Source of the DNA: Colimorpha sp045222795
GTDB lineage: Bacteria > Bacteroidota > Bacteroidia > Bacteroidales > P3
Assembly: GCA_045222795.1 (NCBI GenBank)
Contig: JBGUZF010000017.1
Location: 1-64,000, forward strand
Length of the DNA stretch: 64,000 nt
Direction: 5' to 3'
Both the position numbers and the translations under genes were made by a program. Under the pieces are notes generated by a model. That model saw only the letters and a program-made list of their open reading frames with translations, had not been told where the DNA came from and made no database searches. Shown piece after piece: positions 28,376 through 36,066 of this stretch (its first letter is position 1; each line of letters begins with the position of its first letter).

Positions 28376-28383
28376 CAAAGATA
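28376..28383 (-). promoter_or_regulatory. Promoter -7 box for the kinase/regulator/C10/C10/nadB operon
   Basis: TATCTTTG on the minus strand matches the consensus. It lies so close to the start codon that transcription would begin at, or within about 10 bases of, the first codon. Confidence 0.6.
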
Positions 28384-28449
28384 CGAAAAAAAGAATTAAT
28401 AGCAAGAATACATCATAAAAAAGTCATCCGCGCCCTATTTGCGACCTCT

Positions 28450-28541
28450 GTTCTTCAGTTGTTCTTCAGTTGTTCTTCAGTCGTTCTTCAGTGGATGACC
28501 GAAGAAATACCGAAGAAATACCGAAGAAATACCAAAGAAAT
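28450..28541. repeat. Inverted tandem-repeat element, 11-bp period
   Basis: Four copies of TTCTTCAGTTG (left arm) are followed by a nine-base centre and then about four copies of GAAGAAATACC (right arm). The right unit is the reverse complement of TTCTTCGGTAT, so the arms are inverted versions of one word. It lies between the divergent kinase operon and the tRNA-Cys promoter. Confidence 0.8.
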
Positions 28542-28639
28542 GTGCTACCTATCACCTTGTTTTCACCTACGGCAGAGCAAAACCACAAGTACAAAACATA
28601 TTATATCTCAGGGGATTGCCATTAATATTGCAAAATTAT

Positions 28640-28670
28640 TTTGCCAATTCGGAAAATGTTCGTACTTTTG
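28640..28670 (+). promoter_or_regulatory. Promoter of tRNA-Cys
   Basis: TTTG (28640-28643), 19 bases, TACTTTTG (28663-28670) is an exact match to the Bacteroidota consensus. The surrounding ~47 bases closely resemble the promoter of the tRNA-Leu pair near 38.0 kb. Confidence 0.8.
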
Positions 28671-28729
28671 CACTCCGAAAAATAGAAACGGTTGCTCGAC
28701 TTTGCTCGCACACATTTCTATTTTGAAAT

Positions 28730-28800
28730 GGTCGTTTGGCCGAGGGGCTAGGCACAGGTCTGCAAAACCTGCTACTCCGGTTCAAATCCGGAAGCGACCT
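28730..28800 (+). tRNA. tRNA-Cys (anticodon GCA)
   Basis: The acceptor stem GGTCGTT pairs with AGCGACC. The anticodon loop CTGCAAA gives GCA, the T arm is CCGGTTCAAATCCGG, and the discriminator base is T, as usual for tRNA-Cys. CCA is not encoded. Confidence 0.92.
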
Positions 28801-28808
28801 CACGAAGA

Positions 28809-28840
28809 AGGGCCTCTAAACAACAGAGGTCCTTTTTGTT
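28809..28840 (+). terminator. Terminator after tRNA-Cys
   Basis: GGGCCTCT pairs with AGAGGTCC around a six-base loop and is followed by TTTTTGTT. It lies just upstream of the mnmA start codon. Confidence 0.75.
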
Positions 28841-28848
28841 ATAGTGCT

Positions 28849-30048
28849 ATGAACATTGCGGCATTGGTATCGGGAGGCGTCGACAGCTCGGTGGCGGTAC
28901 ACCTGCTCAAAGAGCAGGGCTACACGCCCGATATCTTCTATATCCGCATCGGCATGGAGGACGAGGAGGGATATATCGACTGTCCCGCCGAGGAAGATAT
29001 AGAGATAACGCAATGGATAGCAAAGAAGTACGGCTGCCGCTTCGAGGAGGTGAACCTCCACAAGGAGTACTGGGACAACGTGGTGAGCTACACCATCGAA
29101 AGTGTGCGCAAAGGACTGACTCCCAACCCTGACGTGATGTGCAACAAACTCATCAAATTCGGTGCCTTCGACGACCGTCGCGGAAAAGACTACGACCGCA
29201 TCGCCACCGGCCATTATTGCACCACCGAAGTGATTACTATTCTCCCCGCCTGCGGCGGAAATCTTAGAAATCCTGGAAATAGATTGACACATGATTTCCA
29301 TGATTTTAACGAGCCCGACAAATCTTGGAAATCAAAAGAAAATCTCCAAGATCTCCATGATTTCGCGAAGCGGGAAAACAAGTACACCTTCCTGGCGACG
29401 GCGAAAGATCCTATCAAGGACCAGACAGACTTCCTGTCGCAGCTCGAATACCATCAGATACAGAAGATTATGTTCCCCATCGGCCACCTGATGAAGGCCG
29501 ACGTGCGTCGCATAGCCCACGAAGCACACCTGCCCAGCGCCGACCGCAAGGACTCGCAGGGCATCTGCTTCCTCGGCAAGATAAACTACAACGACTTCAT
29601 CCGCCGCTACCTCGGCGAACGCGAGGGCAAGATAGTGGAGCTGGAGACCGGTAAGGTGCTCGGCACCCACAAAGGCTATTGGTTCCACACCATCGGCCAG
29701 CGCAAGGGCTTGTTCCTCAGCGGCGGGCCTTGGTTCGTGGTGCGCAAAGACATCAATGAGAACATCCTCTACGTCAGCCAGGGCTACGACCCCGATGCCG
29801 CCCACGGCAACAAGGTGACCCTCATGGGTTTCCATTCTTTGGCGCCCATCGAGCTGCCGCTGCCTATGGAAATTACCTTCAAGATACGCCACACCCCCGA
29901 GTTCCACCGCGGACTGCTGCATGCCACCGACGACGGACTGGTGCAGATAGACAGTCCCGACCGCATACAGGGTATCGCCGCCGGCCAGTACGCCACCATC
30001 TACGACAGCGACGCCCACCTCGTCATTGCATCAGGAATGATAGTTTAA
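28849..30048 (+). CDS. mnmA: tRNA-specific 2-thiouridylase MnmA
   Basis: This 399-residue enzyme thiolates U34 of tRNAs for Lys, Glu and Gln, using ATP and a persulfide relay. I start at the ATG of MNIAALVSGGVDSSVA because the family begins there; open frame upstream runs through the tRNA-Cys gene and is not coding. The PP-loop SGGVDSS is at residues 8-14. The catalytic cysteines are Cys98 (PDVMCNKLIKFG) and Cys240 (DSQGICFLGKI). Where homologues read GHYAR....LL.. directly into D..KDQ, this copy has about 45 extra residues (roughly 130-176) coded by an inverted 9-bp repeat element. The flanking domains are intact and in frame, so the enzyme may tolerate it. tRNA-Cys lies just upstream. Confidence 0.93.
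   Translation: MNIAALVSGGVDSSVAVHLLKEQGYTPDIFYIRIGMEDEEGYIDCPAEEDIEITQWIAKKYGCRFEEVNLHKEYWDNVVSYTIESVRKGLTPNPDVMCNKLIKFGAFDDRRGKDYDRIATGHYCTTEVITILPACGGNLRNPGNRLTHDFHDFNEPDKSWKSKENLQDLHDFAKRENKYTFLATAKDPIKDQTDFLSQLEYHQIQKIMFPIGHLMKADVRRIAHEAHLPSADRKDSQGICFLGKINYNDFIRRYLGEREGKIVELETGKVLGTHKGYWFHTIGQRKGLFLSGGPWFVVRKDINENILYVSQGYDPDAAHGNKVTLMGFHSLAPIELPLPMEITFKIRHTPEFHRGLLHATDDGLVQIDSPDRIQGIAAGQYATIYDSDAHLVIASGMIV
29245..29374. repeat. Inverted repeat element, 9-bp period, inside mnmA
   Basis: The element starts CCCGC and ends GCGGG. Next to each terminal GC block the sequence reads GCG-GAAATC on one side and GATTTC-GCG on the other. Units of AAATCTTGG type (9 bp) repeat inwards from both ends in opposite orientation. 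About 43 codons run through it with no stop. Confidence 0.75.
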
Positions 30049-30070
30049 ACGAAACGATACATTTGTCTTA

Positions 30071-30099
30071 TCTCCTTAACTCCTGTCTCCTTAACTCCT
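30071..30099. repeat. 15-bp direct repeat between mnmA and rsmE
   Basis: TCTCCTTAACTCCTG is followed at once by TCTCCTTAACTCCT. It occupies most of the 56-base gap between the two genes. Confidence 0.8.
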
Positions 30100-30104
30100 A
30101 AAGA

Positions 30105-30830
30105 ATGCAACTGTTTTATTGTAAAGATATAACCCCCAACAGCTACTGCACCCTCGATGCCGAGGAGAGCCGCCACGCTGTGCGTGTTCTGCGCCTGCGC
30201 GAAGGCGACGACATCAACGTCACCGACGGCCGCGGCAACCTCTACCACTGCAAGATAGTGGACGCCAACGACCGCGCCGCCCAGCTGGTGAGTTCATCGC
30301 CTTTCACCTCTCACCTTTCACCTTTCACCTTTCACCTCGCCGTCGCTCCCACAAAGAACCCCGCACGCATGGAGTGGCTGGTTGAGAAGGCCGTGGAGAT
30401 GGGCGTGGGCGAGATAACGCTGCTGCAGTGCGACCACTCCGAGCGTTCGTTCCTCAAGACCGACCGCCTCGAGAAGCTGGCCGTCAGCGCCATGAAGCAG
30501 AGCCTCCACCTCACCCTCCCCCGCATCAACCCCGCCGTAAAACTCTCCGACTGGCTCAATCAAGCAATCAAGCAATCAAGCAATCAAGCACTAAAATTCA
30601 TCGCCCACTGCGACCCCGACAAGCCCCGCACCTCGCTCCGCGAGGCACTGCTGCCGGGTCGCGACACCGTGGTGCTCATAGGCCCCGAGGGCGACTTCTC
30701 GGCTGAGGAGATAGCCCTCGCCCTCGACTGCGGCTTCCAGCCTGTGAGCTTCGGCTCTGCCCGCCTCCGTACCGAGACCGCAGCCCTCTACGCCGTCGCC
30801 GCCTTCAACTTCGTAAACGACAACAAATAA
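30105..30830 (+). CDS. rsmE: 16S rRNA (uracil1498-N3)-methyltransferase RsmE
   Basis: This 241-residue SPOUT-class methyltransferase modifies U1498 of 16S rRNA in the assembled small subunit. A PUA-like N-terminal domain (HAVRVLRLREGDDINVTDG) precedes the knotted catalytic domain. KNPARMEWLVEKAVEMGVGEI is near residue 85, and the SAM-binding knot reads VVLIGPEGDFSAEEI...FGSARLRTETAAL. Two stretches are coded by tandem repeats: SSPFTSHLSPFTFHLA at about 63-79 (7-bp TTTCACC units) and NQAIKQSSNQALK at about 150-162 (8-bp CAATCAAG units). Both fall at domain boundaries or loops. The length is near normal despite them. Confidence 0.93.
   Translation: MQLFYCKDITPNSYCTLDAEESRHAVRVLRLREGDDINVTDGRGNLYHCKIVDANDRAAQLVSSSPFTSHLSPFTFHLAVAPTKNPARMEWLVEKAVEMGVGEITLLQCDHSERSFLKTDRLEKLAVSAMKQSLHLTLPRINPAVKLSDWLNQAIKQSSNQALKFIAHCDPDKPRTSLREALLPGRDTVVLIGPEGDFSAEEIALALDCGFQPVSFGSARLRTETAALYAVAAFNFVNDNK
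30300..30338 (+). repeat. 7-bp tandem repeat inside rsmE
   Basis: Five TTTCACC-like units on the coding strand encode PFTSHLSPFTFHL. Confidence 0.8.
30556..30591 (+). repeat. 8-bp tandem repeat inside rsmE
   Basis: Four CAATCAAG units encode LNQAIKQSSNQAL. The same word occurs in the sorting domain coded at 22774-22797. Confidence 0.8.
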
Positions 30831-30843
30831 GACAATAATATTT

Positions 30844-31560
30844 ATGGTTTTTCAAAGACAACACAAACAACATTGCCGTCGCATGTGCGACGACATAATA
30901 AACCACAAATGCATATTATCTGTTGTCTTTGTTGTCTCCGTTGTCTTCCAAATAAATACAGCCGCGGCGCAGCCGCAGCTCGCCCTGCTTAAGTACAACG
31001 GCGGCGGCGACTGGTACGCCAACCCCACGTCGCTCACCAACCTCATTGCCTTCTGCAACCAGGACCAGCAGATGGGCCTCACCTCGCAGTACGCCACCGT
31101 CGATGTGGGCAGCAGCGAGATATTCAACTATCCCCTGCTCCACATGACCGGCCACGGAAACGTCGTCTTCAGCGACCGCGAAGCACAGAACCTCCGCAAC
31201 TACCTTATAGGCGGCGGCTTCCTGCATATCGACGACAACTACGGTCTCAAGGAGTTCGTTGTGCCGCAGATGAAGAAGGTGTTTCCCGAACTGGAGTTCG
31301 TCGAGCTGCCCTTCAGCCATCCCATCTACCATCAGAAATACGACTTCCCCAACGGTCTGCCCAAAATCCACGAGCACGACAACTTGCCGCCCAAGGGTTA
31401 CGGCCTGATATGGGAAGGACGCTTGGTCTGTTTCTTCACGTGGGAGTGCGACCTCGGCGACGGCTGGGAGGACCAGGATGTCCACGGCGACAGTCAGGCC
31501 ACGCGCCAGAAAGCCCTACGCATGGGCTCCAACATCGTCCGCTACGTCTTCACCCACTAA
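30844..31560 (+). CDS. Exported DUF4159 family protein
   Basis: This protein has up to 238 residues. The mature part (QPQLALLKYNGGGDWYANP...LHMTGHGNVVFSDREAQNLRNYLIGGGFLHIDDNYG) matches the DUF4159 family found beside MoxR/BatA-type genes in many bacteria; the family fold resembles a class I glutamine amidotransferase, with unknown function. The signal peptide's hydrophobic stretch (SVVFVVSVVF) is written in 9-bp repeats. The ATG used here gives a long basic N-region; an in-frame ATG at 30883 is an alternative. The stop codon overlaps the stop of the convergent ABC permease gene. The BatA-domain protein with which DUF4159 proteins often associate is 2 kb away on the other strand. Confidence 0.8.
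   Translation: MVFQRQHKQHCRRMCDDIINHKCILSVVFVVSVVFQINTAAAQPQLALLKYNGGGDWYANPTSLTNLIAFCNQDQQMGLTSQYATVDVGSSEIFNYPLLHMTGHGNVVFSDREAQNLRNYLIGGGFLHIDDNYGLKEFVVPQMKKVFPELEFVELPFSHPIYHQKYDFPNGLPKIHEHDNLPPKGYGLIWEGRLVCFFTWECDLGDGWEDQDVHGDSQATRQKALRMGSNIVRYVFTH
30855..30948. repeat. Inverted tandem-repeat element, about 9-bp period, over the 5' end of the DUF4159 gene
   Basis: The left arm (GACAACACAAACAAC) is the inverse of the right arm (three copies of GTTGTCTTT/GTTGTCTCC, 30922-30948). The palindrome GTCGCATGTGCGAC lies at 30878-30891. The signal peptide region is coded by the right arm. Confidence 0.65.
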
Positions 31561-32819
31561 GCAACCAGACGGCGCTTGTAGGTGCGGGCGGCGAGGATGG
31601 CAAAGGCGGCGAAGAACAGCAGGATAAGGGCTAAGGAAAGGAACACCTGCCAGGTTGGCAGTCCGAAGGGCAAACGCAGCAGCACTGCGGCGGGAGCCGT
31701 GAAGGGCACCACGGCGAGCCATGAAGCCAAAACTCCGGCAGGGGCCTTGAGCAGCAGAGGCGACAATATCAGCACCACAAACAGCGGCGACAGTATCAGC
31801 AGCGACCACTGCAGTGGGTCGGCATCGCTGTCGAGGCGCGCGGCAAGCAGGGCCAACAAGGCCCCATAGAGCAGATACCCCATCAAGAAGTATAGTAGAA
31901 ACATTCCAGCCACCAGCGGCAGGCGGATGGCGGTAAGGCCTTGTACAGTCTGGTCGACCAATGCCACAGGCGTCTCGTACTGCACGGTGGCAGCGGTGCC
32001 CTTGGTGGCCAGCGACTGCACCTCCTGCTGGGCACGGGCTTGCGCGAAGAGATCGGGGTTGGCAGCCTGCACGCCAGCGATGGCTACGGCGGTGAGGGCC
32101 ACCCACAGCGTGAGCTGCACGATGGCAGTAAGCGCCACGCCGGCAATCTTGCCAACGAGGAGACTCACGGGCTTCACTGCGGTGGCGATGACCTCGGCCA
32201 CGCGGTTCTGCCGCTCCTCCTGCACGCTGCGCACCACCTGCACGCCGAACACCACCAATGCCAGCACCATGAGCACCGCCAAGACTATGGCCACCACGGT
32301 CTTCACATTGGAGAAACTCTCGCGACCCGAGGCGGACTCCTGCGTGTGCAGGCTGATATGCGTGGACTCGACGGAATGGTAGACCGAGGGCTCGAGCTGG
32401 TAGACATCCTCTAGGATGGCATTGCGCAGCAGGGTCTGCATCTGTGCGTCAACGGCACTCTGCAGCGCCAGCGGCGGAACACCACCGTCGTAGAGCAGGA
32501 AGGCGTCGCGAGGAATGGTGGTCTCACGCAGCGGGATATAGAGTATCACATCGTTCTTATCGGAATGCTCCTTGGCGTAGTCGAGCGACGGCATAGCCTT
32601 GAAGGCCACCTCGGCGGTGGACTGCAGGCCTCCGTCGAAGAGACCCGTCTGGTCGACCACCAGCACCGTGGTGCGCTCAGCGGCACGTTGGGCGGCGACG
32701 ACAGGCAGCACATAGAGCACCGCCAGCACCACGGGCACAAGCAGCGTGAGCACCCAGAAGGCGGGGCGACGCATCCGCATGCGGCATTCGCGGGCAATGA
32801 TGAGCATCAGTTTCTTCAT
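31557..32819 (-). CDS. ABC-2 type transporter permease (NatB-like)
   Basis: This 420-residue inner-membrane protein has one helix near residues 24-45 (ALWVLTLLVPVVLAVLYVL-like) and a soluble extracytoplasmic region of about 150 residues. Five or six helices follow in the C-terminal half (VVAIVLAVLMVLALVVFGVQVVRSVQEERQNRVAEVI, FLLYFLMGYLLYGALLALLAA). This matches the ABC-2/NatB exporter permease layout, with the conserved QEERQNRVAEVI segment at the cytoplasmic coupling position. Its start overlaps the ATPase gene by 4 bases, so the two form one exporter. The substrate is unknown; family members export sodium, drugs or other small molecules. The last codon overlaps the convergent DUF4159 stop. 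Confidence 0.88.
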   Translation of the reverse strand: MKKLMLIIARECRMRMRRPAFWVLTLLVPVVLAVLYVLPVVAAQRAAERTTVLVVDQTGLFDGGLQSTAEVAFKAMPSLDYAKEHSDKNDVILYIPLRETTIPRDAFLLYDGGVPPLALQSAVDAQMQTLLRNAILEDVYQLEPSVYHSVESTHISLHTQESASGRESFSNVKTVVAIVLAVLMVLALVVFGVQVVRSVQEERQNRVAEVIATAVKPVSLLVGKIAGVALTAIVQLTLWVALTAVAIAGVQAANPDLFAQARAQQEVQSLATKGTAATVQYETPVALVDQTVQGLTAIRLPLVAGMFLLYFLMGYLLYGALLALLAARLDSDADPLQWSLLILSPLFVVLILSPLLLKAPAGVLASWLAVVPFTAPAAVLLRLPFGLPTWQVFLSLALILLFFAAFAILAARTYKRRLVA

Positions 32820-33436
32820 AGCTGTATCGTTTTATGGCACAGCTGGGTGGCAGCCTGCAGGTTGTGGGTGGAGAGCAGCACGGTGGTGCCGTCGGAGGAG
32901 AGACGCTGCAGCTCGCGGCAAAGCATGTCGGCATTGTCGGCATCAAACCCCGAGAAAGGCTCGTCGAGCACCAGCAGGCGCGGGCTGTGGGCAACTGTGA
33001 CCACAAACTGCAGCCGCTGCTGCATGCCTTTGCTGAGGCGCGAGGCCGGGGTGTTCCACCAGTCGGCCATCCCCAGACGGTCGAACCACTGACGCAGGCT
33101 TGTTTCAGCATCTTTGCGACCCATACCTTTCATCTGCGCCAAGTAGAGTGCCTGCTCGCCGGCACGCATGCGGCGGTAGAGACCGCGCTCCTCAGGCAGG
33201 TAGCCCAGCAGCTCCTGCGGCACGCCGATATGGTCGTCGAAGAGCACCTGACCGCCGTCGGCCTCGAGGAGGCCACAGACGATGCGCAGCAGGGTGGTCT
33301 TGCCGGCGCCGTTGCGTCCAAGGAGACCCACCACCTCGCCGCGGTCAGCGGTGAAGCTGACGCCGTCGAGCACGCGGTGGTCGCCAAACGACTTGGTTAT
33401 ATTCTCAACTTTCAGCATTGTGTTTTGTTGTGCCAA
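32816..33436 (-). CDS. ABC transporter ATP-binding protein (NatA-like, short)
   Basis: This 206-residue ATPase has Walker A GRNGAGKTT (about residues 39-47), signature LSKGMQQRLQF, Walker B LLVLDEPFSGFD and the H-loop LLSTHN. The non-standard signature LSKGMQQ is common in ABC-2 exporters. It is shorter than typical NatA proteins (about 240-300 residues), ending shortly after the H-loop and lacking the C-terminal regulatory extension. It overlaps the upstream BatA-domain gene by 32 bases from this ATG; an internal ATG (MLKVENITKSFG, 33416-33418) would reduce the overlap. It pairs with the permease that follows. Confidence 0.88.
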   Translation of the reverse strand: MAQQNTMLKVENITKSFGDHRVLDGVSFTADRGEVVGLLGRNGAGKTTLLRIVCGLLEADGGQVLFDDHIGVPQELLGYLPEERGLYRRMRAGEQALYLAQMKGMGRKDAETSLRQWFDRLGMADWWNTPASRLSKGMQQRLQFVVTVAHSPRLLVLDEPFSGFDADNADMLCRELQRLSSDGTTVLLSTHNLQAATQLCHKTIQL

Positions 33437-35429
33437 TTTTCAATAATGCTACTTCGGCAGCCAATGCCAATAGCGCCAGCACGAGGCACCAACGCCACAG
33501 CTGACGGCCGCCATCGCGCTCGCGGAGTTCGTCGCCGATGGGCTTCTCGCTGTTTTTAATCATGGAATAGCCCGCCTTGCCGTCGATGGCTTTGGCCACC
33601 TCGTCGCGGCCCAGGAAGTCCATCACCGACTCGCGCCGCGGGAAGTTGAAAGCCAGATGCTCGTCGGCAAGGCGATAAATGCCCGCCACGGTCATGTCAC
33701 CGTGGGGCACCAGCAGCTGACGGTTGCCCACCTTGCGGATGTCGGGGATTACGCTGCTGCTGTCGGGAGCCACCAGCTCGGGCGGCTTGGTGCCGAGGTC
33801 GTATATACCCTGCAGCGCTATGGGGTCGGCTCCGCCGAGGGTGTGGCTGGCCTCGGGCAGCGGACGACTGTAGAGGGCCATATTGTAGAGCGTAGGCACG
33901 AATAGGGCCTGACTGACGAAGTCGGTAAACTCCGTACGCAGCGGAGTGCAGAAGAGGTAGAGGCGGCCCTGTCCATAGGGCGTGACGGTGAGCAAGTCGG
34001 TGCCGTCGGCAAGAGTTATCACCGACTGCTTCACGGCTGCTCCGCCAACGGCATGATGGCCGTGCGCCGTAGGCAGTTCCATATCCTCGTCGCGACCGCC
34101 GAAGACCTCACGGTAGAGGGCGTTGTCGTAGTCAACGGCATTGGCGCGCGACGCACGCTTCGCCCAGCGGAGTATCTGCGGCGCATTCATGGAGGCCAAC
34201 AACTCGGGAAGCCCCTGACCTGCGTCTTCAGCGGCAAGCACCACCAGCAGGCTACCGCCGTCGTTGACCCATGCCGCCAGCTGCTGTGCCTCGCCCGAGG
34301 CCAGACTTTTCACCTCGTTGAGCACCACGAAGTCGGCATCGGCCAGCGACACCGGTACTCGCGGCACGGTGCTGTAATGCACCACCGAGTCGGCGCCAAA
34401 GAGCTTCTTCAAGTTCTCGTTGGCGGCGACACCGGCGACCTCAATCATATTGATGGCATTGCCGGCGAGGAGAGCGAAATGGTAGCTGTCGTCGAAGGTC
34501 ACGGGGTAGTCGTCAATCTCCACACATCCGTCGAGCCATCCGGCACGTTCGATACTGAAATGCAGCGCCACCGAGGCACTGCCGCCAGCGGCAATGTCAA
34601 CGGTGGCCAGGGCACGCTCGCGCCCGTCGGCGTAGAGCTTCACGGGCACCTTCTCGGCATCGCGGCTGCCGCTGTTGCGCACCGTCACCTTGGCGGTAAC
34701 ACGTCCTCCGACGAAATAGGCCGGAGCATCGAGAGTCACAGTGTCGATATAGATATTGTCGGCACCGATGCCTTCGAGGGGCACCAGCGTGACGAGGGCC
34801 AAACTGTCGGCAGGCAGCAGGTCGAGGTCGCTGCCGCTGCGCTGGAAGTCGCTAATAACGTATGCGTGACGGTTGGCTGCGCCGCTCTGCCGCATGAAGT
34901 CGAGCTGGCGGCTTATGACGTCGCTCAGCATAGGGCTTGCCGGCGAGGGCTGCAAAGCATCGAGGGCGTCGAGCAGCTCGTCGCGCGAGAGCCAGCGCTG
35001 ACTGCTGCCGTCGAGGTCGGCGGTGAGCAGCTGATAGCGGTCGCCCACACCGTAGGTTCCAGCCACTTCGGCTGCCTTGCGACAGGCGGCGGCGAGCTGG
35101 CTGCCCTCGGTGGTGGCACTCTCCATACTGTAGCTGTTGTCGACATAGATGCTCACCACCGTCTGGCCACTCTTCATCGTCGTGGTGCCGTCGGTGAGGA
35201 CGGGCTGGGCGAAAGCCAGCACGAGGAACACTATGGCCAATATGCGCATTGCCAGCACCAGCCAACGGCGCAGGTCGTTGCGGCGACGGTTCTCGGTATG
35301 CAGTTCCACCAGGCGGTCGACATTGCTAAAATAGACTTTCTTGTAGCGGCGGAAGTTGAACAGATGCACCGCTATGGGAATGGCCACCGCCAGCAGACCC
35401 CAAAGGAAGGCTGGGTTAGTGAATATCAC
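33405..35429 (-). CDS. BatA-domain membrane protein with VWA-like region
   Basis: This 674-residue protein begins with the BatA/aerotolerance N-terminal domain (MIFTNPAFLWGLLAVAIPIAVHLFNFRR), with helices near residues 8-25 and 57-75. A von Willebrand A-like segment follows, with VVSIYVDNSYSMES (D.S.S metal-site motif) near residue 95. A long extracytoplasmic region has CARDB/FN3-like sequence (YFVGGRVTAKVTVRNSGSRDAEKVPVKLY). A C-terminal helix (WCLVLALLALAAEVALL) ends the protein. Such proteins occur with MoxR-type ATPases in Bacteroidota and are thought to act in envelope stress or protein assembly; no MoxR gene is present here. It overlaps nth by 14 bases. Confidence 0.8.
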   Translation of the reverse strand: MIFTNPAFLWGLLAVAIPIAVHLFNFRRYKKVYFSNVDRLVELHTENRRRNDLRRWLVLAMRILAIVFLVLAFAQPVLTDGTTTMKSGQTVVSIYVDNSYSMESATTEGSQLAAACRKAAEVAGTYGVGDRYQLLTADLDGSSQRWLSRDELLDALDALQPSPASPMLSDVISRQLDFMRQSGAANRHAYVISDFQRSGSDLDLLPADSLALVTLVPLEGIGADNIYIDTVTLDAPAYFVGGRVTAKVTVRNSGSRDAEKVPVKLYADGRERALATVDIAAGGSASVALHFSIERAGWLDGCVEIDDYPVTFDDSYHFALLAGNAINMIEVAGVAANENLKKLFGADSVVHYSTVPRVPVSLADADFVVLNEVKSLASGEAQQLAAWVNDGGSLLVVLAAEDAGQGLPELLASMNAPQILRWAKRASRANAVDYDNALYREVFGGRDEDMELPTAHGHHAVGGAAVKQSVITLADGTDLLTVTPYGQGRLYLFCTPLRTEFTDFVSQALFVPTLYNMALYSRPLPEASHTLGGADPIALQGIYDLGTKPPELVAPDSSSVIPDIRKVGNRQLLVPHGDMTVAGIYRLADEHLAFNFPRRESVMDFLGRDEVAKAIDGKAGYSMIKNSEKPIGDELRERDGGRQLWRWCLVLALLALAAEVALLKIGTTKHNAES

Positions 35430-36066
35430 CGCCCACCTCCTTTCTGTAGCGGCATATTTCCGTCAAGCCACAAGCCTCACAATGCGGCTTGCGTGCCGTG
35501 CAGACGTAGCGGCCGTGGAGTATCAGCCAGTGGTGCGCCTTGGGCAGCAGCTCGGGGGCTATGTGCTTCACCAGCTCGCGCTCGGTCTGTAGGGGCGTCT
35601 TGCTGTTCACGGTAAGTCCTATGCGGTTTGCCACGCGGAACACATGCGTGTCTACCGGCATGGCGGGAAGGTCGAAGACCACGGCAGCCACCACGTTGGC
35701 CGTCTTGCGACCCACGCCTGGCAGACGCTGCAGCTGATCGACATCCGACGGCACCACGCCGCCGAACTCCTCGACGAGCATCTTGGCAAGTCCCACAAGG
35801 TGGTGGCTCTTGTTGCGCGGATAGGAAACCGAGTGTATGTAGTCGAATATCTGGTCTTCGGAAGCCTGTGCCATCTGCTCGGCGGTAGGATAGGCGGCGA
35901 AGAGGGCCGGCGTGACCATGTTCACTCGTTTGTCGGTACACTGCGCCGAGAGCACCACGGCCACCAGCAGCTGGAAGGGCGAGCCGAAATGCAACTCGGT
36001 CTCGGCCACAGGCATAGCCTCCTCGAAATATTCGATAACACGCTTGTATAGCTCCGCTTTCCTCAT
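35416..36066 (-). CDS. nth: Endonuclease III
   Basis: This 216-residue DNA glycosylase/AP lyase removes oxidised pyrimidines. The helix-hairpin-helix LPGVGRKTANVVAAV carries the catalytic Lys121, and the catalytic Asp139 lies in PVDTHVFRVANRIGL. The iron-sulfur cluster ligands are Cys189, Cys196, Cys199 and Cys205, with the family spacing C-X6-C-X2-C-X5-C. The length is normal. It overlaps the upstream EEP-family gene by 4 bases and the downstream BatA-domain gene by 14, so it is translated as part of a coupled operon. Confidence 0.96.
   Translation of the reverse strand: MRKAELYKRVIEYFEEAMPVAETELHFGSPFQLLVAVVLSAQCTDKRVNMVTPALFAAYPTAEQMAQASEDQIFDYIHSVSYPRNKSHHLVGLAKMLVEEFGGVVPSDVDQLQRLPGVGRKTANVVAAVVFDLPAMPVDTHVFRVANRIGLTVNSKTPLQTERELVKHIAPELLPKAHHWLILHGRYVCTARKPHCEACGLTEICRYRKEVGGDIH

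Noticed and set aside
28459..28848. Upstream extension of mnmA
   Set aside because: The frame runs through the tRNA promoter, the tRNA-Cys gene and its terminator. The MnmA family begins at the ATG at 28849.
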